Positions 6,638 through 15,235 of a stretch of DNA of 64,000 nt are shown here, piece after piece. A model generated the notes under the pieces. The model searched no databases and was not told the origin of the DNA. It worked only from the letters and a program-made list of their open reading frames with translations. The DNA is from UBA11872 sp965198285 (GTDB lineage Bacteria; Chloroflexota; UBA11872): NCBI GenBank assembly GCA_965198285.1, contig OZ240251.1:124001-188000 (forward strand), read 5' to 3'. A program made the translations under genes and the position numbers. Each line of letters opens with the position of its first letter. Position 1 is the stretch's first letter.

Positions 6638-8047
6638 ATGCCCCTTCAGGCCGACGTATGTGTGCTTGGCGGCGGTCCCGGCGGCTACGTGGCGGCCCTG
6701 CGCGCAGCCGCGCTGGATGCCAGCGTCGTCCTCATCGACGCCGACGGCCTCGGCGGCGTCTGCCTGAACAGTGGCTGCATCCCCACCAAGGCCCTCCTCC
6801 GCAGCGCCGAGGTCTTCCAACTCGCCAAGAAGGCGTCCAGCTTCGGCGTCCGGGTCAAGGACGTCTCAGCGGACTACCCCGCGATGATCCGGCGCAAGGA
6901 CCGCGTGGTTCGCCAGCTCGGCCGCGGCATCGAGGGCCTTTTGAAAGCCGGCGGCGTAACCGTGCTTCAGGGCACAGGCCGCCTGGCGGGCCCCGGCGCC
7001 GTTGAGGCGGCGCTGGCCGACCGCACCGAACTCGTCACCGCCAAGTCCGTCATCGTGGCCACCGGCTCGTCGTCCGCCGCCCCGCCAATCCCGGGCGTCG
7101 ACCTGCCCGGCGTCATCGATAGCGACGGCGCGCTGGCGCTGGACGAGGTCCCCGAGCACATCCTGGTGGCCGGCGCGGGCGCCGTCGGCGTGGAGTGGGC
7201 GACCCTCTTCGCGTTGCTGGGCGGCAAGGTCACGCTGGTCGAGATGCTGCCGCGGGTCGTCCCCAACGAGGATGCGGCGATCAGCACGGCCATGCGCAAG
7301 ATCCTGGTCCAACAGGGAGTGAAGGTCCACACCGGCACGCGGATCACGTCAATCGAACAGGCGGACCCGCACCTTCAGGTTTCCCTGGAAGCCGACGGCG
7401 CGGCCGAGACGGTGCACGCCTCCCACGTACTCCTGGCGACCGGACGGCGGGCCAACGTGGCGGACATCGGGCTGGAGTCCGCGGGTGTGCGCTTCACGCC
7501 GCGAGGCGTCAGCGTCAACGAACATCAGCAGACCAGCCAGCCCGACATTTACGCCATTGGCGACGTGATCGGCGACAAGCTGTTGGCGCACGTCGCGTCG
7601 CACCAGGGCGTGGTGGCCGCCGAGCACGCGCTGGGGCGCCCCGCGGTCTACGAGCCCCACGGCGTCCCGGCCTGCACCTTCACCCACCCTGAGATCGCCA
7701 GCGTGGGGCTGACTGAGGATGCGGCCAAGGATGAGCGCGGCGACATCCAGGTCGGTATGTTCCCGTTCCAGGCGCTGGGACGCGCACGCGCTTACGGCGA
7801 CACGGACGGCTTCGTCAAGATCGTGGCCGGCCAACCACACGGCGAGATTCTGGGCATGCACGTGATCGGTCCCGGCGCCAGCGACATCATTGCCGAGGGT
7901 GTGCTGGCTATCCGGTTGGAAGCAACCCTGGACGACCTGCGCGAAACGGTGCACGCGCACCCGACCTTCGCCGAGGCCACCGCCGAGTCGGCCTGGCAGG
8001 CGATCAACGCCCCGATTCACCTACCCCTTCCACGGAACGGACGCTGA
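6638..8047 (+). CDS. lpdA: Dihydrolipoyl dehydrogenase
   Basis: A 469-residue flavoprotein disulfide reductase, the E3 subunit of 2-oxoacid dehydrogenase and glycine cleavage complexes, which reoxidises dihydrolipoamide with NAD+. It has the FAD site GGGPGGYVAALRAA at the N-terminus, the redox pair GGVCLNSGCIPTKAL (usual family form GGTCLNVGCIPSK), the NAD site AGAGAVGVEWATLFALLG, the second FAD segment YAIGDVIGDKLLAHVA, and the dimer-interface pair HAHPTFAEA. GTG at 6635 precedes ATG 6638; the ATG is preferred. No E1 or E2 genes are nearby. NadX follows 12 bases downstream. Confidence 0.9.
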   Translation: MPLQADVCVLGGGPGGYVAALRAAALDASVVLIDADGLGGVCLNSGCIPTKALLRSAEVFQLAKKASSFGVRVKDVSADYPAMIRRKDRVVRQLGRGIEGLLKAGGVTVLQGTGRLAGPGAVEAALADRTELVTAKSVIVATGSSSAAPPIPGVDLPGVIDSDGALALDEVPEHILVAGAGAVGVEWATLFALLGGKVTLVEMLPRVVPNEDAAISTAMRKILVQQGVKVHTGTRITSIEQADPHLQVSLEADGAAETVHASHVLLATGRRANVADIGLESAGVRFTPRGVSVNEHQQTSQPDIYAIGDVIGDKLLAHVASHQGVVAAEHALGRPAVYEPHGVPACTFTHPEIASVGLTEDAAKDERGDIQVGMFPFQALGRARAYGDTDGFVKIVAGQPHGEILGMHVIGPGASDIIAEGVLAIRLEATLDDLRETVHAHPTFAEATAESAWQAINAPIHLPLPRNGR

Positions 8048-8058
8048 GCCGCTCGGCC

Positions 8059-8877
8059 GTGCGACCTCTGCGACTCGCGATTGCCGGCCTGGGAGCAATC
8101 GGAGCCGAAGTCGCACGCGCCGTCCGCTCGGGCGAAGCATCCGGCGTCGAAATCGCCGCCGTAGTTGAACCGCTCGCCGGACCCACCCGCGACAACCTCG
8201 CGGCGGCAGGAGTCCCCGTCCACACCGACCTCGCGACACTCGACTGGGACAGCCTGGACGCAGTGCTGGAAGCCGCCTCCCAATCGGCCCTCCGCGCCAT
8301 CGCGCCCCAGGTCCTCAGCCGGGGCGTCGATCTGGTCGCGCTGAGCGCCGGTGCGACGCTCGACGCCGACTTCCTGGCGTCGCTGCTGACGGCCGCGCAG
8401 ACATCCGGCGCGCGTATCTGGGTACCCTCCGGCGCCATCGGCGCGCTGGACGTGGTGCGCGCGGCCAGGGTGGGTGAGGTGGCTTCGATCACGCTGACGA
8501 CCACCAAGCCGCCGCTGGCGCTGGCCGACGCGCCGTGGGTGATGGAGCAGGGGATCGATCTGTCGGAAGTCAGCCAGCCGCGCGTGATCTTCTCGGGTGG
8601 TCCGGTGGAGGCCGTTCGCGGGTTCCCGCAAAACGTCAACGTGGCGGCGCTGCTGGCCCTGGCAGCGGACGATCCGGAGCGGCTACGCGTCACCGTGGTG
8701 GCCGATCCTGATGCGCCCGGCAATGTGCACGAGGTAGAGGCGCTCGGCTCGTTCGGCGCCATGCGGCTGCGTCTCGAGAACCGGCCCAGCGAAACCAACC
8801 CCAAGACCAGCGCGCTGGCTGCGCAAAGTGTTGTCGCGCTCCTGCGCCAACTCGGCTCACCGCTGCGCTTTGCCTGA
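8059..8877 (+). CDS. nadX: L-aspartate dehydrogenase
   Basis: A 272-residue protein that oxidises L-aspartate to iminoaspartate with NAD(P)+, feeding quinolinate synthase in de novo NAD synthesis; it replaces the oxygen-dependent NadB. It begins with the Rossmann motif IAGLGAIGAEVARAV, then the SAGAT and VPSGAIGALDVVRAA segments and the FPQNVNVAALLALA stretch typical of the aspartate dehydrogenase catalytic domain. GTG 8059 is the only start that keeps the nucleotide-binding strand. It lies 12 bases after lpdA. nadA is 6 kb away and nadD at 36.4 kb, so the pathway is present but dispersed. Confidence 0.9.
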   Translation: MRPLRLAIAGLGAIGAEVARAVRSGEASGVEIAAVVEPLAGPTRDNLAAAGVPVHTDLATLDWDSLDAVLEAASQSALRAIAPQVLSRGVDLVALSAGATLDADFLASLLTAAQTSGARIWVPSGAIGALDVVRAARVGEVASITLTTTKPPLALADAPWVMEQGIDLSEVSQPRVIFSGGPVEAVRGFPQNVNVAALLALAADDPERLRVTVVADPDAPGNVHEVEALGSFGAMRLRLENRPSETNPKTSALAAQSVVALLRQLGSPLRFA

Positions 8878-8935
8878 CCCGGCGCCCGTCGTGCATCCCC
8901 TAGGCTGGACCACCACCGAGCCGGGCACTACGGGT

Positions 8936-9457
8936 ATGCGGATCTTGGCCCCATCCGCTGGTGCGCCCAGTCGCCGGACACTCCTGCTGGGCGGCATCTC
9001 AGTTGCAACCGCCCTGGTGGTGGGGGCGGGATGCGAGACGGTTGACGCGCAGGCGGTAGCGGCGTATCTGAATGAGCTAAACGCCCTGCGTGATAGCACC
9101 GCGGCTGACGACGCCGCGTTGGGCCAGCGGTTCAACGCCCTGATTGCCAGCAGATCTCGGGACTCCGGCGCCTATCTGACGATCTATCGCGAGTTGCGCG
9201 CCTCCAACGCCGCGGTGCTGGCGAAGCTGGAACAGATCCAGCCGCCCCAGGGATTGGGTCGCCACCATGAGGACTTTGTGGAGGGCCTGAGCGACCTGGT
9301 GACGGCGCTGGATCAGGTGATCAGGATGATCGAGGAGGGAAATGTGATCGAGGCCAACCGCACCTTCCAGCGCGCCGTCACGCGATCCCAGGCCAAGCAG
9401 ACCGGTGCGATGCTGCAAATTCGCCGCGTCGCCCGCAGCGCCCGCGTTCGCATCTGA
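8936..9457 (+). CDS. Predicted Tat-exported lipoprotein
   Basis: A 173-residue protein starting at ATG 8936. The N-terminus has a twin-arginine-type signal (SRRTLLLGG) running into a hydrophobic stretch and a lipobox VVGAGC, so it is probably folded in the cytoplasm, exported by Tat and lipidated at that Cys. The mature part is all-helical with no recognised domain. Longer upstream frames overlap nadX and lack the signal at their N-terminus. The sugar kinase gene begins four bases after its stop, suggesting cotranscription. Function unknown. Confidence 0.65.
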   Translation: MRILAPSAGAPSRRTLLLGGISVATALVVGAGCETVDAQAVAAYLNELNALRDSTAADDAALGQRFNALIASRSRDSGAYLTIYRELRASNAAVLAKLEQIQPPQGLGRHHEDFVEGLSDLVTALDQVIRMIEEGNVIEANRTFQRAVTRSQAKQTGAMLQIRRVARSARVRI

Positions 9458-9460
9458 CCC

Positions 9461-10474
9461 ATGGCAAGCAACAACGCCACCCCACGCCTCGTCAGCCTGG
9501 GCGAGGTGATGATCGAACTCTCAGCCCCGGCGCCGCTGGCCGACGCCGCTGCGCTGGAACGATCGTATTCCGGCGACGCGTTGAACGTCGCAGTGGCCGT
9601 GCATCGGCTGGGGGTGCCCAGCGCGATCGTGACTCGGCTGGGGGACGATCCATTCGGCGACTACCTGCTGGACCAATTTCGTGGCCTCGGAGTTGACCTG
9701 CGCTATGTGGAGCGAGGCGGCGGACCGACCGGCCTGTACGTCGTTGAGCAGGGCGGCCAGGGCGCCTACGACATCTGGTATTACCGACGCAACAGCGCCG
9801 CATCCACCGTCAGCCCGGCGGACATGGAGCGGATAGACCTGGACGGCGTCGGGATGGTTCACCTGAACGGAATCGCGCAGGCGATCTCAACGTCGTCCCG
9901 GCAGGCCACGCGCCGACTGGCGGAGCGCGGTCGGGCTGCGGGCGCGACGGTCGCGTTTGACCTGAACTTCCGCGAGCGGCTGTGGGACGGACCCGCGGCG
10001 GCGGAGGCGGCCGACGAAGTCTTGCCGCTGGTCGATGTAGCCCTGTGCGGGTTCGACGAGGGACAGGCTGTGTTTGGGACCGCCGACCCCGAATCGACGG
10101 CGGCACGGCTGCTGGACCGAGGCCCGCGCGTGGCAGCGGTGTCCATGGCCGAAGCCGGCGCGTACGTGGCCTGGGCCGGAGGGGAGATTCGTCTGCCGAC
10201 CGTAGCGCGAACCGTCGAGGGCGCGCAGGGCGGCGGCGACGCCTTTGCGGGCGGCCTGGCGGTCGGCGAACTCCTGGGTCAGAACCCCGCGACCTCTGCC
10301 CGACTGGCAACGGTAGTAGCGGGACTGAAGGTCGAGCGGGTTGGGCCGCTCGTCAGCCTGCCGTATCGGGCGGAGGTACAGGCGCGCGCGGCCGAACTCG
10401 GGTGGGATGATGTGGTCGCGGTGCTGGAATCCATCGCCCCGCCGCCTCCCGTGACAGAAGGAGACCCGACGTGA
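9461..10474 (+). CDS. PfkB-family carbohydrate kinase (2-keto-3-deoxygluconate kinase-like)
   Basis: A 337-residue ribokinase-superfamily sugar kinase. It shows GEVMIELSAP at the N-terminus, SGDALNVAVAVHRLG (substrate lid and GG-type motif), DLNFRERLW, and the C-terminal anion-hole and base motif GAQGGGDAFAGGLAVG. In most members this last motif reads DTTGAGDAF; here Gly replaces the usual Ala, but the catalytic Asp is kept. The DLNFR and YYRRNSAAS features resemble 2-keto-3-deoxygluconate kinases, but fructokinase or another PfkB activity cannot be excluded. Its TGA overlaps the GTG of the next gene (GTGA). Confidence 0.8.
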   Translation: MASNNATPRLVSLGEVMIELSAPAPLADAAALERSYSGDALNVAVAVHRLGVPSAIVTRLGDDPFGDYLLDQFRGLGVDLRYVERGGGPTGLYVVEQGGQGAYDIWYYRRNSAASTVSPADMERIDLDGVGMVHLNGIAQAISTSSRQATRRLAERGRAAGATVAFDLNFRERLWDGPAAAEAADEVLPLVDVALCGFDEGQAVFGTADPESTAARLLDRGPRVAAVSMAEAGAYVAWAGGEIRLPTVARTVEGAQGGGDAFAGGLAVGELLGQNPATSARLATVVAGLKVERVGPLVSLPYRAEVQARAAELGWDDVVAVLESIAPPPPVTEGDPT

Positions 10475-10788
10475 TCGTGTGTACAACCCCAACCGTGCCC
10501 AATGCTGAGATTGACGAGGTTCTGGGCCTGGTTCAGGGCAACAGCGTGAGGGCGCGGGCCATCGGGCGCGACATCGTGGCCGGTCTGCGCAGCCTGGTGG
10601 GCGGTGAAATCCGCGAGTACGCCGAACTCATGGCAACCGCCCGTGACGAAGCTATCCAGCGCATGGTTGCCCAGGCGGAAGCTCTGGGTGCGGACGCGGT
10701 GGTACAGGTGCGCCTCAACACCGCCGACGTGATGCAAGGGGCAGCGGAACTGCTGGCCTACGGAACGGCCGTGCGTCTGAAGAGCTAG
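10471..10788 (+). CDS. YbjQ/UPF0145-family protein
   Basis: A 105-residue protein of the UPF0145/YbjQ family, a small homo-oligomeric fold often annotated as heavy-metal-binding, though its role is not established. Family features are the repeated RARAIGRDIVAGLRSLVGGEI, EYAELMATARDEAIQRMVAQAEALGADAVVQVR and the closing AYGTAVRL. The GTG start lies within the kinase stop (GTGA), showing translational coupling. It ends 11 bases from the convergent amidase gene. Confidence 0.85.
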   Translation: MIVCTTPTVPNAEIDEVLGLVQGNSVRARAIGRDIVAGLRSLVGGEIREYAELMATARDEAIQRMVAQAEALGADAVVQVRLNTADVMQGAAELLAYGTAVRLKS

Positions 10789-10798
10789 AGGCGGAGAC

Positions 10799-12226
10799 CT
10801 AGGCGGCCGCCAAGAGGTCCGGCCAGCGGCGCTCGGGCGCGTGATCCGATTGCTCGTAGGCGTAAGCCACGCGCAGCGCGATGCGCTCGCGGTACTTGGC
10901 GGCCACGATCTGCAAGCCGACCGGCAGGCCGTCGGCGGTCCAACCGCAGGGGACGGCGACCACCGGCTGATGGGTGGCGTTGAACGGCCGCGTCAGGTCG
11001 GGCATCCAGTGATAGTCCGTGAGCGCCGCGTCGATGCGCGGTGGCGGCCGCTTTAGTACCGGGGCCACCAGCACGTCCACCGTGCCCGCCGCCCGCCGGT
11101 AGACGGCCAGGGCGTCGTCGCGCTCGCTGCGCAGGCGTCCCAGGGTGACCTGCGGGTCTTCGCCCGGGCGCATGGCCTCGTCCAAACCCAGCTTGAGCCG
11201 CGCGCGAAGGGTGGGGTTCACGCGGGTGACGTCGCCGCCCGTGGCGCTGAGCACGTTCTGATAGGCCTCAATGGTCAGGATGCCGCGCTGCGACAGCGCC
11301 AGGTCAGGAACCGAGGGCATCCCGACCTGCACCAAGTCGCCGCCCAGGATGGCCAGGGCGTCCACGGCGGCCAGAACGATTCGTTCGCTCTCGGGATCCA
11401 GGTTGTCGAAGAAGTAGTTGGACGGCACACCCACGCGCAGGCCTTCCAGGCCGACGGGCATCTCGCTGGTCAGATGGGCAATTCGGTTGGCCGTGGGGAT
11501 GGCCTCGTCGGTCACCGGATCGGCCATGGCGTGAAGCATCACGGCAGCGTCGCGCGTGGTACGCGCCATCGGCCCCGGAGTGTCGAAGCTGGGGCTTAGC
11601 AGGCGTACGCCTTCCAGGCTGACGCGACCGTAGGTCGGCTTGATGCCGACGAGGCCGCACAAGGCCGATGGCAACCGAATGGAGCCGCCGGTATCGGTGC
11701 CAAGCCCCCCGTAGATCAAGCCGGCCGCCACGGCCGAGCCGGTGCCGCCGCTGGACCCGCCGGAGACCATCTCGGTGTTCCAGGGATTGCGGGAGGGCCC
11801 TAGCTGCGAGGTGGCACCGGTTGGATGGTAGGCAAACTCGTCGCAATTGAGCTTGCAGGCAATTACCGCGCCCGCCTTCCGCAGACCCCGGACCAAGCCC
11901 GCGTCCACGCTGGCAGGTTCGTCTCCAAAAACGGTCGAGCCGGCGGTCGTGACGGCACCCGCCACATCGGCCAGGTCCTTGATCCCGATCGGCACACCGT
12001 GCAACGGGCCACGGTAGTCGCCGGCCAGAATTTCGCGTTCGGCCCGGCGGGCGTCGGCCAGTGCCTGGTCGTGCAGGATTGCCGTGGTCGCGCCCAGCGG
12101 GGCAGCCCAGCGGTCCAGCCGGTCCAGGCAGTTGCGCGTGACTTCGACGGAACTGACCTGGCCGGCGGCGATCAACGCGCCAACCTCAGTCAGCGAAAGG
12201 CGGGCCAGTTCGTTAACGGACACCAT
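10799..12226 (-). CDS. Amidase-signature family hydrolase (GatA-like)
   Basis: A 475-residue amidase-signature enzyme. The Ser-cisSer-Lys triad can be placed: Lys in GVPIGIKDLADV, the cis-Ser in VSGGSSGGTGSAVAAG, and the nucleophile in GTDTGGSIRLPSALCGLVGIKPTYG. Family members hydrolyse amides or act as GatA in the transamidosome. No gatB or gatC adjoin, and the C-terminal FNATHQPVVAVPCGWTADGLPVGLQIVA suits general amidases. The AAGGAGG ribosome site seven bases before ATG 12226 is strong. A nitroreductase gene lies 32 bases upstream on the same strand, probably one operon. Confidence 0.87.
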   Translation of the reverse strand: MVSVNELARLSLTEVGALIAAGQVSSVEVTRNCLDRLDRWAAPLGATTAILHDQALADARRAEREILAGDYRGPLHGVPIGIKDLADVAGAVTTAGSTVFGDEPASVDAGLVRGLRKAGAVIACKLNCDEFAYHPTGATSQLGPSRNPWNTEMVSGGSSGGTGSAVAAGLIYGGLGTDTGGSIRLPSALCGLVGIKPTYGRVSLEGVRLLSPSFDTPGPMARTTRDAAVMLHAMADPVTDEAIPTANRIAHLTSEMPVGLEGLRVGVPSNYFFDNLDPESERIVLAAVDALAILGGDLVQVGMPSVPDLALSQRGILTIEAYQNVLSATGGDVTRVNPTLRARLKLGLDEAMRPGEDPQVTLGRLRSERDDALAVYRRAAGTVDVLVAPVLKRPPPRIDAALTDYHWMPDLTRPFNATHQPVVAVPCGWTADGLPVGLQIVAAKYRERIALRVAYAYEQSDHAPERRWPDLLAAA

Positions 12227-12258
12227 CAGCCGCCCTCCTTAGACGCGACGAGGCTCAA

Positions 12259-12837
12259 CTAGGCCTCGTCGTCCCATCCCAGCCAGCCGATCTGCGCCGG
12301 CTGGCGTTCGCGCCGATCAGGTCCGACCGTGGGCGCCGGATGGCCCAGATAGATGTAGCCGACGATGCGGTTGTTCTGGTCCAGGCCAAGGAACTCCTTG
12401 GAGGCCGAATAGTCGCACATGTCGCCGGTGCGCCATTTCGTCGCCAGACCTTCGGCGTGGGCCGCCAGCATCAGGTTCTGGATGGCGCAGCAAACGGCCG
12501 CATAGTCCTCCTGGTCGGTCACCGGATCGTCCGACCCCAGTTGACTGACCACGATCACGACGGGGGACCTCAGGAGCCGGACACGCGCTGATCGGATAGC
12601 TGGAGCGGTAGCCGGATCTTCGGGGTCCAAGGTCTGCGTCAGGCTCTCGGCAACCATGGCGCCCATCTCGTCCCGTGCGGCGCCGCACAGGACGTGGAAC
12701 CGCCAGGGCTCGGTGAGGTGGTGGTTCGGCGCCCAGATGGAGGCCTGGATGATTCGGTCGAGCACCGCACGGGAGGGGACATCGTCGCGAAGCCCCGTGA
12801 CGCTGCGGCGGCCGCGGATTGCTGTATAGATGTCCAT
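12259..12837 (-). CDS. Nitroreductase-family FMN oxidoreductase
   Basis: A 192-residue nitroreductase-fold flavoprotein, with IRGRRSVTGLRDD at the N-terminus (phosphate-binding Arg cluster for FMN), ASIWAPNHHLTEPWRFHVL, and GLATKWRTG near the C-terminus followed by the IVGYIYLG strand. Such enzymes reduce nitro-aromatics, quinones or enones with NAD(P)H, working as dimers; the native substrate is not evident. ATG at 12837 (MDIYTAIRGRRS) matches family N-termini better than the ATG six codons upstream at 12855. It is the first gene of a two-gene minus-strand unit with the amidase. Confidence 0.85.
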   Translation of the reverse strand: MDIYTAIRGRRSVTGLRDDVPSRAVLDRIIQASIWAPNHHLTEPWRFHVLCGAARDEMGAMVAESLTQTLDPEDPATAPAIRSARVRLLRSPVVIVVSQLGSDDPVTDQEDYAAVCCAIQNLMLAAHAEGLATKWRTGDMCDYSASKEFLGLDQNNRIVGYIYLGHPAPTVGPDRRERQPAQIGWLGWDDEA

Positions 12838-12942
12838 GCCGCTCGTTTCACACATCGCGGACGCCTGTCATGATATCCGGCCCAGCCAGCGGCGTGCGGG
12901 CGGTTATGGTTGTATCAACATCATTGCGGGAGAGGTTCACCT

Positions 12943-13974
12943 GTGCACATCGGAGTTCTCACCGGCGGCGGCGACTGCCCGGGACTGAATGCTGCGATCC
13001 GCGCCGTGACCCGGGCAAGCCTGGCCCGGGGCTGGTTGGTCACGGGCATCCACAACGGCTGGGCCGGCGTGCTGGCCCGCAACGGAACGCCTCTGACCAT
13101 CGAGAACACCGACGGCTTCCTGGATGTCGGCGGGACCCTGCTCGGCAGTTCACGCACTAACCCACGGCGGACGCCGGAGAGCTACGCACGGGCCGCGTCG
13201 GTATTTGACGACATGGGCCTGGATGGTCTGGTCGCAATTGGCGGCGACGACACGCTGTCCGTGGCCGGCGCGCTGGCCGGTGACGGCCTGCCACTGGTTG
13301 GGATACCCAAGACGATCGACAACGACGTGCCCGGCACCGACATGTGCATCGGGTTCGACACCGCCGTGGAAACCATAGCGGAATCAATCGCCCGTCTGCG
13401 CACCACCACCATGTCGCATCACCGCGCCACGGTTGTGGAAACCATGGGCCGACAGGCGGGCTGGCTGGCCGCGGTGGGCGGCCTGGCGGGCGGCGCCGAC
13501 TACATCGCCGTACCCGAGCAGCGCAGCACGCGCGAGGAGTTCGTGGCGCACGTTCAGCGCCGCTATGAGCAGGGCTGGACGCACAGCATCGTCGTCGTGG
13601 CGGAAGGCGCCGAAATCGACGGACTGGAACTCGGCGAGGCCGGCGTTCAGACCAGCGACGAGTTCGGCCACATCGTGCTGGCCGCGCGCAGCGTCGGGGA
13701 AAGCCTGGCGCGGGCTATCGAGGACGCGACGGGCCGCGAGACGCGCTCCAGCGTTTTGGGCCACTTGCAGCGGGGCGGGCCGCCCACCACCTTCGACCGG
13801 GTGCTGGGCACGCGTCTGGGCGCGGCAGCAGTGGACTACCTGGCCGGCGGCCGGCACGGCCAGATGGCCGCGCAACACGGGCCGCACATCGAACCAGTTC
13901 CCCTGGTGGAAATTGCCGGCCGGACGCGCCCGCTGGACGCCTCGTACCTGGACCTGCTGCGTCTGTTCGAATAG
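12943..13974 (+). CDS. pfp: Pyrophosphate-dependent 6-phosphofructokinase (predicted)
   Basis: A 343-residue PfkA-family enzyme that phosphorylates fructose 6-phosphate. The phosphoryl donor is read from two positions: GGDDT at about 100-104 (ATP enzymes have GGDG) and PKTIDND at 122-128 (ATP enzymes have PGTIDND). Asp plus Lys is the pattern of PPi-using members such as the Amycolatopsis enzyme, so reversible PPi-dependent activity is predicted. Other motifs are LTGGGDCPGLNAAIR, ETMGRQAGWLA, the VAEGAE substrate loop and LGHLQRGG. GTG 12943 is chosen over the ATG at 12910 because GGGAGAGG precedes it and it opens the first strand. It is monocistronic in appearance. Confidence 0.9.
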   Translation: MHIGVLTGGGDCPGLNAAIRAVTRASLARGWLVTGIHNGWAGVLARNGTPLTIENTDGFLDVGGTLLGSSRTNPRRTPESYARAASVFDDMGLDGLVAIGGDDTLSVAGALAGDGLPLVGIPKTIDNDVPGTDMCIGFDTAVETIAESIARLRTTTMSHHRATVVETMGRQAGWLAAVGGLAGGADYIAVPEQRSTREEFVAHVQRRYEQGWTHSIVVVAEGAEIDGLELGEAGVQTSDEFGHIVLAARSVGESLARAIEDATGRETRSSVLGHLQRGGPPTTFDRVLGTRLGAAAVDYLAGGRHGQMAAQHGPHIEPVPLVEIAGRTRPLDASYLDLLRLFE

Positions 13975-14054
13975 ACCCAGGCCGTGAACCGATTGCCCGC
14001 GGGCGGGTGTCGTATGCGAGAATTGCAGACACCTATCTGGTCGGGCTGGCGCTC

Positions 14055-14085
14055 TTGACCAATCCCACGGCTCGGGCCGTAGGCT
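14055..14085 (+). promoter_or_regulatory. Candidate promoter for nadA
   Basis: TTGACC at 14055-14060 and TAGGCT at 14080-14085 are 19 bases apart, with the nadA ATG about 58 bases beyond. The -35 matches five of six consensus positions; the spacer is longer than ideal. Judged by eye. Confidence 0.35.
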
Positions 14086-14143
14086 CGCCCACCATTCGCT
14101 GGATCGCGTGGTCGGTCGCCGTAATGCGCCAGCGGTTGTTGCC

Positions 14144-15211
14144 ATGAGCCTCGATACCGCCACCCTGGAATCTACCCGGGCCGCGCTGCGCGCCAAGCTG
14201 CACGGCATCGTCCCTGAGTTTGAGCTGGACCTGAAGGCGGAGCTGGCGTACCGCATCAACCGGCTGAAGGCCGAGCGCGGGGCGGTGATCCTGGGTCACA
14301 ACTACATGGAGCCAGCGCTCTTCCACTCCGTGTGCGACTACACCGGCGACTCGCTGGAATTGAGCCGGGTAGCCGCCCGGGCCGAGGCGGATCCGATCGT
14401 CTTTTGCGGCGTGCGGTTCATGGCCGAGACGGCCAAGATTCTCAACCCCGAGCGCACCGTGCTGCTGCCGGCGCGGCGTGCGGGTTGTTCGCTGGCCGAG
14501 TCCATTTCCGCCGAGGACGTGCGCGGCCTGCGCGCGCGCTACCCGGGCGTGCCCATCGTCGCCTACATCAACACGTACGCGGACGTGAAGGCCGAGGTGG
14601 ACGTGTGCTGCACGTCCGGCAACGCGGCCCAGGTCGTGGAATCGCTGGATTCCGACCAGGTGGTGTTCCTGCCAGACGAGTACCTGGCGCGCAACGTAGC
14701 GCGCGAAACGGGCAAGACCATCGTGTTCCCCAGTGCGGCGCCGGTTTCCGCGGACGCACGCGCCGAGTCCGCCGGTCACGGCCTGCATTACGACATCGTG
14801 GGCTGGACCGGCCGCTGCGAGGTGCATGAGAAGTTCACGGTGGAGGACGTCCAGGCCGTGCGGGCACAGTTCCCCGAAGTGGTCGTGTTGGCGCATCCGG
14901 AGTGCAGCCCCGAGGTGGTGGATGCCTCCGACTTCTCCGGGTCGACGGCTGCCATGACCCGCTATGTCCGCGAGGTCGAAGCGCCGCGCTATCTGCTGCT
15001 GACCGAGTGCAGTATGGGCGACAACATTGCCGCGGAAGCCCCGGAAAAGGACATGCTGCGCCTATGCTCGGTGCGCTGCCCGCACATGAACGAGATCACG
15101 CTGGAGCAGGTGCTGGCGTCGCTGCGCGAGAACCGCGAGCAGATCGAAGTTCCGGAAGACATCCGCGTGCGCGCCCGCCGCTCGATTGAACGGATGTTGG
15201 CGATCGGCTAG
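14144..15211 (+). CDS. nadA: Quinolinate synthase A
   Basis: A 355-residue [4Fe-4S] enzyme that condenses iminoaspartate with dihydroxyacetone phosphate to quinolinate. Family motifs are clear: AVILGHNYM, DYTGDSLELSRVAA, VFCGVRFMAETAKILNP, AGCSLAES, YINTYADVKAEVDVCCTSGNA, HPEC and the C-terminal CSVRCPHMNEITLEQVL. Cluster-ligand cysteines are present. ATG 14144 is favoured over the upstream GTG at 14108. It pairs with the NadX at 8.1 kb and with TpiA at 22.8 kb for the triose substrate. NadC is not in the window. Confidence 0.93.
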   Translation: MSLDTATLESTRAALRAKLHGIVPEFELDLKAELAYRINRLKAERGAVILGHNYMEPALFHSVCDYTGDSLELSRVAARAEADPIVFCGVRFMAETAKILNPERTVLLPARRAGCSLAESISAEDVRGLRARYPGVPIVAYINTYADVKAEVDVCCTSGNAAQVVESLDSDQVVFLPDEYLARNVARETGKTIVFPSAAPVSADARAESAGHGLHYDIVGWTGRCEVHEKFTVEDVQAVRAQFPEVVVLAHPECSPEVVDASDFSGSTAAMTRYVREVEAPRYLLLTECSMGDNIAAEAPEKDMLRLCSVRCPHMNEITLEQVLASLRENREQIEVPEDIRVRARRSIERMLAIG

Positions 15212-15235
15212 CGCCGAACGGTTTCGCGTGTCCGC

